Positions 50,720-59,079 of a stretch of DNA of 64,000 nt are shown here, one piece after another. Positions within the stretch are counted from its first letter, which is position 1. Every line of letters starts with the position of its first letter. The position numbers and the translations under genes were made by a program. Location: positions 81,514 through 145,513 of the forward strand of contig NZ_SPMX01000010.1 of assembly GCF_012940005.1 (NCBI RefSeq), in the 5' to 3' direction. A model generated the notes under the pieces. The model made no database searches. It saw only the letters and a list, made by a program, of their open reading frames with translations, and was not told the DNA's origin. The DNA comes from Candidatus Accumulibacter contiguus (GTDB lineage: Bacteria; Pseudomonadota; Gammaproteobacteria; Burkholderiales; Rhodocyclaceae).

Positions 50720-50741
50720 CCCCTCCCTGTCCAGGGAGGGG
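50720..50741 (+). other. Short GC-rich hairpin after ccr
   Basis: CCCCTCCCTG and CAGGGAGGGG arms are nearly contiguous. It precedes the terminator at 50754. The sequence recalls the C-rich/G-rich stem module of the interspersed repeat but lacks the rest of it. Confidence 0.45.
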
Positions 50742-50753
50742 GAAATGCAAAAC

Positions 50754-50791
50754 TCCCTTCTCATCCCTCGGGGCCGAGAAGGGATTTTTTT
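50754..50791 (+). terminator. Rho-independent terminator of the ethylmalonyl-CoA operon
   Basis: A 9-bp perfect stem (TCCCTTCTC at 50754-50762, complement at 50776-50784) with a 13-base loop is followed directly by seven T. It lies 70 bp after the ccr stop. Confidence 0.8.
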
Positions 50792-50814
50792 GACACGATG
50801 GAGATTATTCCGCC

Positions 50815-51792
50815 ATGCAAGCCATCGTCTGCCATGAACTCACCGGTCCGGCCGCGTTGCGGCTGGATGAAGTTCCGGAACCGCGCCCCGGACCCGGCCA
50901 GGTGCGTGTCCGTGTCCGTGCCTGTGGGGTCAACTTCGCTGATAGCCTGATCACCCGTGGCCAATACCAGAAGCAGCCAGCACCACCCTTCACTCCCGGC
51001 TTTGAAGTTTCCGGAGAGGTGATGGAATTGGGCACTGGCGTCGGCGGAATCGCCATCGGGGATCGGGTGATCGCCATGACGCCGCATGGCGGCTATGCCG
51101 AGCAGGTCATTGCGGACATCGAGCGCTGTGTGCCGATGCCGGCGGCGATGTCCTGGGAACACGGCGCGGCTTTTCCCGTGGTATTCGGTACCTCGCATCT
51201 GGCCTTGTGGCATCGGGCACGCTTGCGGGCCGGGGAGACTCTGGTGGTGCATGGCGCATCCGGCGGTGTCGGATTGACCGCCGTTGCCATTGGCAAGCAA
51301 TTGGGGGCGACGGTCATCGCCACGGCCAACGGCCCGGAAAAGCTGCAGGTGGCCCGCGCACACGGCGCGGATCATCTGATTGATTCCGGCCAAGAGGACC
51401 TGCGGACGCGGATCAGGGAATTCACCGACGGTCGTGGTGCCGACGTGGTCTACGATCCGGTTGGCGGTGAGTTATTCACCGCTTCGCTACGCAGCATCGC
51501 CTTTGAAGGGCGCATCCTGATCATTGGTTTTGCGGGCGGCGCCGTACCGCAGATTCCCGCCAATCATCTGCTGGTCAAGAATGTGGACGTGATCGGTGTC
51601 AACTGGCCAGCCTATGTGGAATTGAATCCGCAGGTGATGACCGAGAGTTTTCGGACACTGATGCAATGGTATCTGGACGGCGCGATCAAGCCGCATGTTT
51701 CGGCGACCTACCCACTGGCTCAGGCAGTCGAAGCGCTCAATCAAGTGGTGACGCGCAAATCTACGGGCAAAATCGTCATTATGATGGCTTAG
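50815..51792 (+). CDS. MDR-family NADPH:quinone oxidoreductase-like enzyme
   Basis: 325 residues. GroES-like N-terminal domain (VRVRACGVNFADSLITRGQY, PFTPGFEVSGEVMELG) and Rossmann domain (HGASGGVGLTAVAIGKQLGA). No zinc-binding Cys/His set, as in quinone oxidoreductases and enoyl reductases. A plausible role is reduction of an alpha,beta-unsaturated compound. It lies after the ccr terminator but before phaJ, so it may act on acyl-CoA intermediates; the substrate is unproven. Confidence 0.82.
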   Translation: MQAIVCHELTGPAALRLDEVPEPRPGPGQVRVRVRACGVNFADSLITRGQYQKQPAPPFTPGFEVSGEVMELGTGVGGIAIGDRVIAMTPHGGYAEQVIADIERCVPMPAAMSWEHGAAFPVVFGTSHLALWHRARLRAGETLVVHGASGGVGLTAVAIGKQLGATVIATANGPEKLQVARAHGADHLIDSGQEDLRTRIREFTDGRGADVVYDPVGGELFTASLRSIAFEGRILIIGFAGGAVPQIPANHLLVKNVDVIGVNWPAYVELNPQVMTESFRTLMQWYLDGAIKPHVSATYPLAQAVEALNQVVTRKSTGKIVIMMA

Positions 51793-51954
51793 GATATATA
51801 CTTGTCGTCATCCGGTGGTAATGCCTGTCCTTGCGACGAACCAGGTTCAAGGCATCCGGAAACCTCAATAAAATCGACTGGCGCTGGCAAGGGCGAGCGC
51901 CGTATTTACTGGGCGCGGCCATACCCGCGCTGATAATCACGAGAAAGGACTTTG

Positions 51955-52404
51955 ATGAATCCCCAGAACGGTTACGATATTGAAGATTTGTCCGTCGGTA
52001 TGAGCGCAGAAATCGCCAAGACCATTACGGATGCCGACCTCGTTTTGTTTGCCGGGGTATCGACGGACGTCAATGCGGTGCACATGGATGAAGATTTTGC
52101 AAAAACCACCATGTTTGGCGGCCGCATCGCACACGGAATGTTGTCCGCGAGCCTGATTTCAGCGGTGCTGGGCAATCGTTTACCCGGGCCTGGCACGATT
52201 TACATGAGCCAGTCCTTGCGCTTCCGCGCGCCGGTGCGTCCGGGTGAAACGGTCCATGCCAAGGTGACGGTCAAGGAGGTCATCACCGAGAAGTCGCGTG
52301 TGGTCGTCGATACCGTGTGCACCGTGGGTGACAAGGTGGTCATCGATGGCGAAGCGACGCTGATGGCGACCTCCCGCCAGAAGCGAGAAGCAGCCGGCAA
52401 GTAG
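51955..52404 (+). CDS. phaJ: (R)-specific enoyl-CoA hydratase, PhaJ-like
   Basis: 149 residues from the ATG at 51955. Single hot-dog MaoC domain with the catalytic Asp/His pair in DVNAVHMDEDFAKTTMFGG and GRIAHGMLSASLISAVLG, then YMSQSLRFRAPVRPGE. PhaJ interconverts crotonyl-CoA and (R)-3-hydroxybutyryl-CoA and so links PHB, beta-oxidation and the Ccr reaction. Its location ~1.3 kb after ccr fits supply of crotonyl-CoA to Ccr from PHB. Confidence 0.85.
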   Translation: MNPQNGYDIEDLSVGMSAEIAKTITDADLVLFAGVSTDVNAVHMDEDFAKTTMFGGRIAHGMLSASLISAVLGNRLPGPGTIYMSQSLRFRAPVRPGETVHAKVTVKEVITEKSRVVVDTVCTVGDKVVIDGEATLMATSRQKREAAGK

Positions 52405-52425
52405 TCCTACACCGCCGCCGCGTGC

Positions 52426-52590
52426 TCACCTGGTCGTCCAGATGTTGGTGATCGGCGCCACGGCGGCGGTATTTTCAATCGGTGCCAGCCCGAACATTGC
52501 CTGCAGGGTGCGCAAGACATGGTAATGGTTGATGGTGGTGCGGTAATTTCCAGTCTTCACTGTCGCTCCTGCCGGGTTTCGGCAGTGTTA
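52426..52590 (-). pseudogene. C-terminal relic of an AcpA-type phosphoesterase
   Basis: The minus strand reads KTGNYRTTINHYHVLRTLQA, then MFGLAPIENTAAVAPITNIW and a stop at 52426-52428. This is the recognisable C-terminus of acid phosphatase/phosphoesterase-family proteins (usual form: NHYNVLRTLEDMYGLP...PITDIW). A stop codon upstream at about 52593 cuts off the rest, and the next gene begins at 52626, so only ~50 residues survive. Confidence 0.7.
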
Positions 52591-52625
52591 CCCCATTCGC
52601 CGTGACCAACCCAGGAGGAGACAAG

Positions 52626-53630
52626 ATGAAACCGACATTCCTTTACCGGCTTCTCGCCGCAGCCCTCGCCGCCGCGCTGATCGGTTGTGTCGCGCTGCCG
52701 CAGGGCGGCGCAGGCTACGTCCGCTCTTCGGCTTTGCCGGCACCTCCCGACCCGGTTGACAATCCGACGACGCCGGAAAAAGCGGCGCTCGGCAAGCAGC
52801 TTTTCTTCGATCCGCGTCTCTCGGGCGACGGCAGCATGGCCTGCCAGGGTTGTCACTACCGCTCCCTCGGCTGGACCGACGCGCTGCCGCTGTCGCGCAA
52901 GGTCGGTGGCGGCATGAACACGCGCCATACGCCCAGCGTGTACAACACCGGCTACTACACCAGTTGGTATTGGGACGGCCGTGCCAGGACGCTCGAAGCT
53001 CAGGTCAATGCCGCCTGGAAGGCACAGATCGGTGCCGATCCGGCCAAAGCCGCTGCGGTGATCGCTGCGGTACCCGGCTACCAGGTTGAGTTCCGGAAAG
53101 TCTTCGGCAGCGCGCCGGACGCCGACAATATTGCCAAGGCGCTGGCCGCTTTCCTGCGTACGCTCAATAGCGGCGAGGCTCCCTGGGATCGTCATGCAGC
53201 CGGCGACCAGATGGCCGTCTCGGCCGATGCGCTGGCCGGTTACGAACTCTTCGTCGGCAAGGCGGGCTGTGCCACCTGCCACCAGCCGCCGCTCTACAGC
53301 GACAGCCAGTTCCATAACATCGGGCTTGAAGCCGGCAAGGCCAATCCCGACCCCGGCCGCTATGGGGTGACCAAGGATCCGCAAGACAGGTCAGCATTCA
53401 AGACGCCAACGCTGCGTTCGGTCGGCATTTCCGGTCCGTATTTCCACGACGGCAGCGTCGCCGACCTGGAGCAGGCCGTGCGCTACATGGCATCAGGCGG
53501 CAAGACGGATGCCAGCAAGAGTGCGCTGCTGGTTGACCGCAAACTTTCCGATCAGGAGATCCGACAACTCGTCGCTTTCCTGCATACGCTGACCAGCGAG
53601 GAACACTTCGAAGCGCCGGCGCTACCCTAA
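52626..53630 (+). CDS. Di-haem cytochrome c peroxidase / MauG-family lipoprotein
   Basis: 334 residues from the ATG at 52626 after AGGAGGAGACAAG. The signal peptide ends in a lipobox-like ALIGC (Cys21), so it is probably envelope anchored. Two haem c sites: CQGCH (residues ~73-77) and CATCH (~217). MauG/CcpA hallmarks include LGKQLFFDPRLSGDGSMAC and the late TPTLRSVGISGPYFHDGS. Possible roles are peroxide removal or oxidative modification of a partner. DUF599 and rarD follow at once. Confidence 0.9.
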   Translation: MKPTFLYRLLAAALAAALIGCVALPQGGAGYVRSSALPAPPDPVDNPTTPEKAALGKQLFFDPRLSGDGSMACQGCHYRSLGWTDALPLSRKVGGGMNTRHTPSVYNTGYYTSWYWDGRARTLEAQVNAAWKAQIGADPAKAAAVIAAVPGYQVEFRKVFGSAPDADNIAKALAAFLRTLNSGEAPWDRHAAGDQMAVSADALAGYELFVGKAGCATCHQPPLYSDSQFHNIGLEAGKANPDPGRYGVTKDPQDRSAFKTPTLRSVGISGPYFHDGSVADLEQAVRYMASGGKTDASKSALLVDRKLSDQEIRQLVAFLHTLTSEEHFEAPALP

Positions 53631-54326
53631 GTGTCTGGTGCACTCCACCATCTGGCGATTGCCGACTGGCTGGTGCTCTTCGTTTTTTTCTCCTGCTGGG
53701 CCGGTTACGGCTGGTTTTCCGAGCATAGCCGCTGGGCATCCGGGGGGCTGATCAGCAGCACCCGTGAATTCCGGCTGGAATGGGCTTACCGGATGCTGGC
53801 ACGCGAGGTGCGGGTCACCGACTCGACACTGATCGGCAATCTGGTGAACAGCGTCACTTTCTACGCCAATACCACCATCTATATCATCGCCGGCCTGGTC
53901 GCCGCACTTGGCGCTGCCGACAAGCTGCTGAACTTCACCAGCGACCTGGCCTTGTCCGGTGCGGGCAACCGGGAACTTCTGGAGATCAAGCTGATGCTGG
54001 TACTGGCGAGTTTCGTCTACGCCTACTTCAAATTCACCTGGTCGCTGCGGCAGTTCAACCTGCTCTCGATCCTGGTTGGGGCGGCACCGCTGGGCGAGCG
54101 CGGGGATGCCGGTATCGAAAGCTATGCGCGCCGCCTGGCTGGTGCCAACAATCTTGCCGGTGACGACTTCAATCGCGGTATCCGTGCCTATTATTTCGGC
54201 CTCGCGGCCTCGGGCTGGCTGCTCAGTCCACTGCTGCTCGGCATCCTCGCGGTGCTGATTCTGCTGGTGCTCTACCGGCGCGACTACCGCTCGGCAGCAC
54301 TCGGCATTCTGCGTCGGCAACGCTGA
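53631..54326 (+). CDS. DUF599-family membrane protein
   Basis: 231 residues from a GTG directly after the preceding stop. Several transmembrane helices (WLVLFVFFSCWAGYGWF near the N-terminus, IYIIAGLVAALGAA, the C-terminal LLLGILAVLILLVLY). The family signature REVRVTDSTLIGNLVNSVTF is present. Function unknown. Tightly packed with the genes on both sides, suggesting an operon with the peroxidase. Confidence 0.85.
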   Translation: MSGALHHLAIADWLVLFVFFSCWAGYGWFSEHSRWASGGLISSTREFRLEWAYRMLAREVRVTDSTLIGNLVNSVTFYANTTIYIIAGLVAALGAADKLLNFTSDLALSGAGNRELLEIKLMLVLASFVYAYFKFTWSLRQFNLLSILVGAAPLGERGDAGIESYARRLAGANNLAGDDFNRGIRAYYFGLAASGWLLSPLLLGILAVLILLVLYRRDYRSAALGILRRQR

Positions 54327-54330
54327 ACCG

Positions 54331-55233
54331 GTGAATCCCCAGCGTCACCTGGTCGGCATCGCCTGCGGCCTGCTCGCCTATGGCATCTGGGGATTCTTTC
54401 CGCTGTTCTTCCGCCAGCTCGCGCATGTTTCGCCGATGGATGTGTTGAGCAACCGCGCCATCTGGGCCTGCGTATTTGTCGGCCTGCTGCTGACACTGCG
54501 CAGGCAATGGCACAAGGTCGCTGCGGTCTTCCGGAGCTGGCGGCAGTTGTTGATGCTGACGGTCGCGGCGCTGCTGATCGGCAGCAACTGGCTGGTTTTC
54601 CTGTGGGCGGTGGCCAATCGGCAGGTCGTAGCTTCCAGCCTTGGCTACTTTCTGACGCCACTGGTCAACGTCCTGCTCGGCCTGCTCGTGCTCAAGGAGC
54701 GACTGAACCGGCTGGAGTGGCTTTCGGTTGCCCTGGCTCTGGCGGCGATGGCCAACGAAATCGTCGCCATCGGTGGTCTGCCGTGGGTTTCGCTGGTCCT
54801 TGCCGGCACCTTCGGTACCTATGGCCTGGTGCGCAAGCAACTCCCGGTCGATGCCGTCTCCGGCCTGTGGCTGGAAACCTTGGCGATGTTGCCGGTTTGC
54901 GCGCTCTACGCCTTCTGGCAGGCCGGCAACGGTCATGCGGTGTTCACCGGTCACGACCTTTCTACTTCCTGGCTGTTGATCGGTGCCGGCGCGCTCACCG
55001 CGCTGCCGCTGCTGGCCTTCGCCGCTGCCGCGCAGCGACTCGACCTGGCAACCGTTGGTATGCTGATGTACATCAATCCGACGCTGCAGTTCGTCACCGC
55101 GATCTGGCTTTTCGGCGAACCGATGCGGGCCGCACAGTTGCTCAGTTTCGGGTTGATCTGGCTGGGACTGTTGGTCTTCAGCTGGAGCGCCTGGGGCAAG
55201 TACCGGAATCCGGAGCGCATCGATTTCCGTTGA
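54331..55233 (+). CDS. rarD: RarD-type EamA/DMT-superfamily transporter
   Basis: 300 residues from a GTG at 54331, four bases after the DUF599 stop. Ten predicted helices in two EamA repeats; RarD signature GIACGLLAYGIWGFFPLFFR, WLVFLWAVANRQVVASSLGY and LGYFLTPLVNVLLG. The exported metabolite is unknown; RarD proteins are often linked to drug or amino-acid efflux. Confidence 0.9.
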   Translation: MNPQRHLVGIACGLLAYGIWGFFPLFFRQLAHVSPMDVLSNRAIWACVFVGLLLTLRRQWHKVAAVFRSWRQLLMLTVAALLIGSNWLVFLWAVANRQVVASSLGYFLTPLVNVLLGLLVLKERLNRLEWLSVALALAAMANEIVAIGGLPWVSLVLAGTFGTYGLVRKQLPVDAVSGLWLETLAMLPVCALYAFWQAGNGHAVFTGHDLSTSWLLIGAGALTALPLLAFAAAAQRLDLATVGMLMYINPTLQFVTAIWLFGEPMRAAQLLSFGLIWLGLLVFSWSAWGKYRNPERIDFR

Positions 55234-55545
55234 CATTCCCCGATCTTGAACTATTCTGGATATTGCGCTGCAACATATTTCCCGTTAAATGAGCGTGCTT
55301 CAGATGACGTGGCCGACCTATGCCAGTCGCCGGAGTGCTCAAGGAATATCGTGCAGCTACTTCTGATCAGATCAAGGCGGTGGCACAGATGATCAACATT
55401 CTCGCTGGAGGACAGCGACTGCTCGACGTGCCAGCCGAGTAATGTTGAGGAGCAAGGGTCAGCGTCTCGGCAAGAGGTGGATGTCGAATGCCGAACGAAC
55501 GCTGTTTGGGTAGATTGAATCGTATGTGAAGCGGAGGAACTGAAA
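55234..55545. other. Intergenic region, no confident gene
   Basis: 312 bp between rarD and the phasin gene. A 40-codon frame (55320-55442, MPVAGVLKEYRAATSDQIKA...) is open but has no recognised relatives and no clear ribosome binding site. The last ~40 bases (GGAGGAACTGAAA before 55546) carry the phasin ribosome binding site. Confidence 0.4.
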
Positions 55546-56013
55546 ATGACAGACCTTTCCAAACTATTGAGCGATTGGAGCAAGGCAATCTCGAGCATGG
55601 ACGTGACCAAGGGCAGCGAAGAGCTTCTGAACATCATGGCCGGCCTCAAGGTGCCGGGCGTAAACATGGACGCTCTGGTGGCGAGTCAGCGCGATAACCT
55701 CGAAGCCCTGAGCGCCTCCAACCGTGCAGCACTTGCAGGGATGAAAGCGGTCGGGGAGTGGCAAGTAAAGATCCTGCAGGAGACGATGCAGGAATTGACC
55801 GCAGCGATCAGCGGCTTGACCAAGGGTGGCTCGCCGCAGGAGATCGCGGCAGCGGAGGCCGAGTTGGCCAGGAAAGCTTTCGAGACCGCAGTCGGCGAGA
55901 TGCGCGAACTTGCGGACATCGTGGGCAAGGCCAATCAGCAGGCCACCGACGCCATCGTCAAGCGAATCCCCGCGAGCCTGAACGAAATCAAGGAGGTGCT
56001 GAAGCTTTCGTAG
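55546..56013 (+). CDS. phaP: Phasin-family protein (Phasin_2 type)
   Basis: 155 residues, nearly all helical. Phasin_2-family features: LLSDWSKAISSMDV, LMAGLKVPGVNMDALVASQ-type segment (here IMAGLKVPGVNMDALVASQR), NLEALSASNRAALAGMKAVG and ELADIVGKANQQATDAI. It coats PHA granules. It belongs to a different family from the PhaF-like phasin at 5722. Strong GGAGG upstream and a hairpin terminator downstream make it a single-gene unit. Confidence 0.88.
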   Translation: MTDLSKLLSDWSKAISSMDVTKGSEELLNIMAGLKVPGVNMDALVASQRDNLEALSASNRAALAGMKAVGEWQVKILQETMQELTAAISGLTKGGSPQEIAAAEAELARKAFETAVGEMRELADIVGKANQQATDAIVKRIPASLNEIKEVLKLS

Positions 56014-56025
56014 ACGATCGGAACG

Positions 56026-56061
56026 TCCAGGCCCTGGGCGCAGTAGCAGGGCCCTGGTTTT
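56026..56061 (+). terminator. Probable terminator after phaP
   Basis: TCCAGGCCCTG (56026-56036) pairs with CAGGGCCCTGG (56047-56057), with one extra base, followed by TTTT. It starts 13 bases after the phasin stop. Confidence 0.6.
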
Positions 56062-56109
56062 CAATAGGGGAATGCTGCGGTTGTGGGGAGCAGAGGCGGT
56101 CGGTTCCGC

Positions 56110-57009
56110 CTACGCCATTGCCGCCGCTTCTCCACCCAGCGCAGCGACCAGGTCATCGAGCAACTGCGCCACTTCTCCGGTCATCAGGGTGAAATCGATG
56201 TCGAAGCGTTCATCGGCATTCTCGCCCTGGCCTTCGGCCTGTTCCTTGAGGATGTCCAGGAAGGCGAGGCGCCTGATCTGCAACTGGTCGTTGAGCACAA
56301 AGGAAATACGGTCGTTCCAGGTCATTGCCAGGCGGGTGACGATCTTGCCGGCGGCGATATGCTGGCGGATCTCTTCCCCTTCGAGCGTGTGATTGACATA
56401 GCGCACGCTGGCCTTGTCGGTCGAGCGCAACTCGAGATCCTGGTCGAGGGTGAAACCGACGGGTGCTTCGCCGTCGGCTACCCAGCCGGTCATCGCTGCC
56501 GATGCGGATTGCGTCACTTTGAGCACCTTGGCCGGCAGGGCATCGAGCGATTTGTGCAGATGCTCAAGAAACTCCTCGGCTTTTGCCGGTGAGGCGGAGT
56601 CGATGACCAGCCAGCCGTTGATCGGGTCGATCCAGCCATAGGTGCTGCGGCTGCGGATGAAGGCACGCGGCAGCAGTTCGAGAGTCATTTCCTGCTGGAT
56701 CTCGCGCATCTCGCGACGGCCGATACGGCGGCCTTCAGCTTCCTCGATCTCCTTGGCCTTGTCGCTGGCAAAGCGTTTGACGATCGAGGCCGGCAGCAGT
56801 TTTTCCTCGACCCCGAGGGCGAGCAGCCACTGCTGGTTGACGGAATGGACGAGTGCGCTGCCGTCCCGCGGCGCGACCCAGCCGATGCTGCGCGGATCGG
56901 TTGCGTTGCATCCTTGCAGAGTCAGTTTGCCGAGTTGTTCTGCAAGTTGCTCGGCGTCAGCGGCCCAGTTCCTGGGCAGGCGGTAGAGGTGAAGATTTTT
57001 GAACCACAT
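56110..57009 (-). CDS. rdgC: Recombination-associated protein RdgC
   Basis: 299 residues, full length. It opens MWFKNLHLYRLPRNWAADAE and has GWVAPRDGSALVHSVNQQWL, LLPASIVKRF and the C-terminal DIDFTLMTGEVAQLLDDLVA. RdgC forms a ring around double-stranded DNA and restrains RecA. It is convergent with phaP and divergent from the helicase gene. Confidence 0.95.
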   Translation of the reverse strand: MWFKNLHLYRLPRNWAADAEQLAEQLGKLTLQGCNATDPRSIGWVAPRDGSALVHSVNQQWLLALGVEEKLLPASIVKRFASDKAKEIEEAEGRRIGRREMREIQQEMTLELLPRAFIRSRSTYGWIDPINGWLVIDSASPAKAEEFLEHLHKSLDALPAKVLKVTQSASAAMTGWVADGEAPVGFTLDQDLELRSTDKASVRYVNHTLEGEEIRQHIAAGKIVTRLAMTWNDRISFVLNDQLQIRRLAFLDILKEQAEGQGENADERFDIDFTLMTGEVAQLLDDLVAALGGEAAAMA

Positions 57010-57135
57010 GAGCGGACCCGAAAAAATCGGCCATTATAGGCCGGAAAAGCACATTATTTGTTGCCGAGCCGCCTGGCGGGCGGGTCGGCAACACCGGCTT
57101 CTGTTAGCATTCGCGCTGCTCTTGACGATCCATCC

Positions 57136-59074
57136 ATGACCGCTCTGCTCTCCGATGTCTTTTCCGCCGCCGGGCCGCTGGCGACCGGTGTCCCCGGTTA
57201 TCGCCTGCGCCCCCAGCAGCTTGAACTGGCCGAGCGCATCGCTGCCGCGATGGCGGGCAATCAGGTGCTGATTGCCGAGGCCGGGACCGGCACGGGCAAG
57301 ACCTATGCCTATCTGGTGCCAGCACTGCTTTCGGGGGGCAAGGTGATTGTGTCGACGGGCACCCGCAACCTGCAGGATCAGCTTTTCACACGCGACATCC
57401 CGACCATCCGCAAGGCGCTCAAGTCACCGGTCAAGGTGGCACTGCTCAAGGGGCGAGCCAACTACCTGTGTCATTACCACCTTGAACTTTCGCTTTCCGA
57501 TGGCCGTTTCCTTTCGCGTGACGACGCCGCCTATGCGCAGCGTATCGCGCGCTTTGCCAGGAAGACCCGCAGCGGTGACAAAGCCGAGTGTGCCGGGGTT
57601 CCCGAGAATGCGACGGTGTGGGCGATGGTCACTTCCACTCGCGACAACTGCCTCGGTCAGGACTGCCCGAAGCACAAGGAGTGCTTCGTCCTCGCTGCAC
57701 GCCGCGAAGCGCTGGCCGCCGACCTGGTGGTGGTCAACCATCACCTGTTCTTCGCCGACGTGATGCTCCGCGACGAAGGAACTGCCGAACTGCTTCCCGC
57801 CTGCAACACGGTGATCTTTGACGAAGCACACCAATTGCCGGAAGTTGCCAGCCTGTTCTTTGGCGACAGCATCTCGACCGCGCAGCTCCTCGAACTGACC
57901 CGCGATACGCAGCTCGAAGGTCTGGCCTCGGCGCGCGACTGCCTGGATCTGCCGAAGTGCTGTGCGCTGCTCGAAAAAGCCGCTCGCGACCTGCGGCTGG
58001 CCTTGCCAGTCGAGCCAGCGCGCTACGCGCTGCAGCAACTCGAAGCGCGCGCCGGTTTCGCCGATGGCTTGAGCGGCGTGCTTTGCGAGCTGGAAGTGCT
58101 GGCTGCATTGCTGGAGACGCAGGCACAGCGTGCCGAGGGTCTGGAAAGCTGCTGGCGGCGCGCCACCAATTTGCTGGTGCGCCTGCAGGCCTGGCAGAGT
58201 GGGGCGAACCCGGATTTCGTTCGCTGGGCAGAGACCTATAGCCACTCACTGCAGCTCAACGCGACGCCGCTGGTGATCGCCGAGATCATGCAGAAGCAGA
58301 TGAGCGGCCATCCGCGCGCCTGGATCTTCACTTCGGCGACACTTGCCGTGCAGGACAGTTTTTCCCATTACTGTGCCGAGATGGGGCTCGGCGACGCCGA
58401 TTCGGCGCGTTGGGAGAGTCCCTTCGACTACCCTCGACAGGCGCTGCTCTACGCACCGCGCAACCTGCCTGATCCGAACCGCCCGGAGTATGCCGAGGCG
58501 GTCGTCGAGGCCGCGTTTCCGGTACTCCAGGCGAGCGCTGGCCGGGCTTTTTTTTCTGTGTACCTCGCTGCGCGCGATGCGCCGAACGCACGAGTTGCTC
58601 AGCGAGTGGCTGCAGCGCGACGGACTCGATCTGCCTTTGCTGTTGCAAGGCGAGCGCAGCAAGAACGAATTGCTCGAACGCTTTCGCAGCCTGGGCAATG
58701 CCATCCTGATCGGCAGCCAGAGTTTCTGGGAAGGGGTCGATGTGCGCGGCGAAGCGCTGTCGCTGGTGGTCATCGACAAGCTGCCGTTTGCGCCGCCGGA
58801 CGACCCGGTACTTTCGGCGCGTATCGAGAAACTCCGCAACGAAGGCCGCAATCCTTTCCTGGAGTACCAGTTGCCGCGCGCAGTGATCAACGTCAAACAA
58901 GGGGCAGGTCGCCTGATTCGCGATGAAACCGACCGCGGGGTGTTGATGATCTGCGATCCGCGCCTGCTCAGCAAACCCTATGGCAAGCGTGTCTGGCGAA
59001 GCCTGCCGCCGATGAAGAGAACTCGCGAGCTCGCTGACGCTCTGGCTTTCTTTGCCCCGGCGGCGGTCGCCTGA
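57136..59074 (+). CDS. DinG/YoaA-family ATP-dependent DNA helicase, one frameshift
   Basis: Joined over one extra T, ~645 residues. XPD-like superfamily 2: Walker A LIAEAGTGTGKTYAYL, DEAH box VIFDEAHQLPEVA and four cysteines of an iron-sulfur site (AECAG, DNCLGQDCPKHKEC). The C-terminal helicase half contains LIGSQSFWEGVDVRGEAL and VKQGAGRLIRDETDRGVL. The break is at T8 58548-58555; seven give GRAFFLCTSLRAMRR. The start at 57136 (MTALLSDVFS) fits family length. Probably unwinds repair or replication intermediates. Confidence 0.88.
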
Positions 59075-59079
59075 TCCGC

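Noticed and set aside
55320..55442. A 40-codon frame upstream of phaP as a small protein gene.
   Set aside because: No clear ribosome binding site and no recognised similarity; noted only in the intergenic entry.
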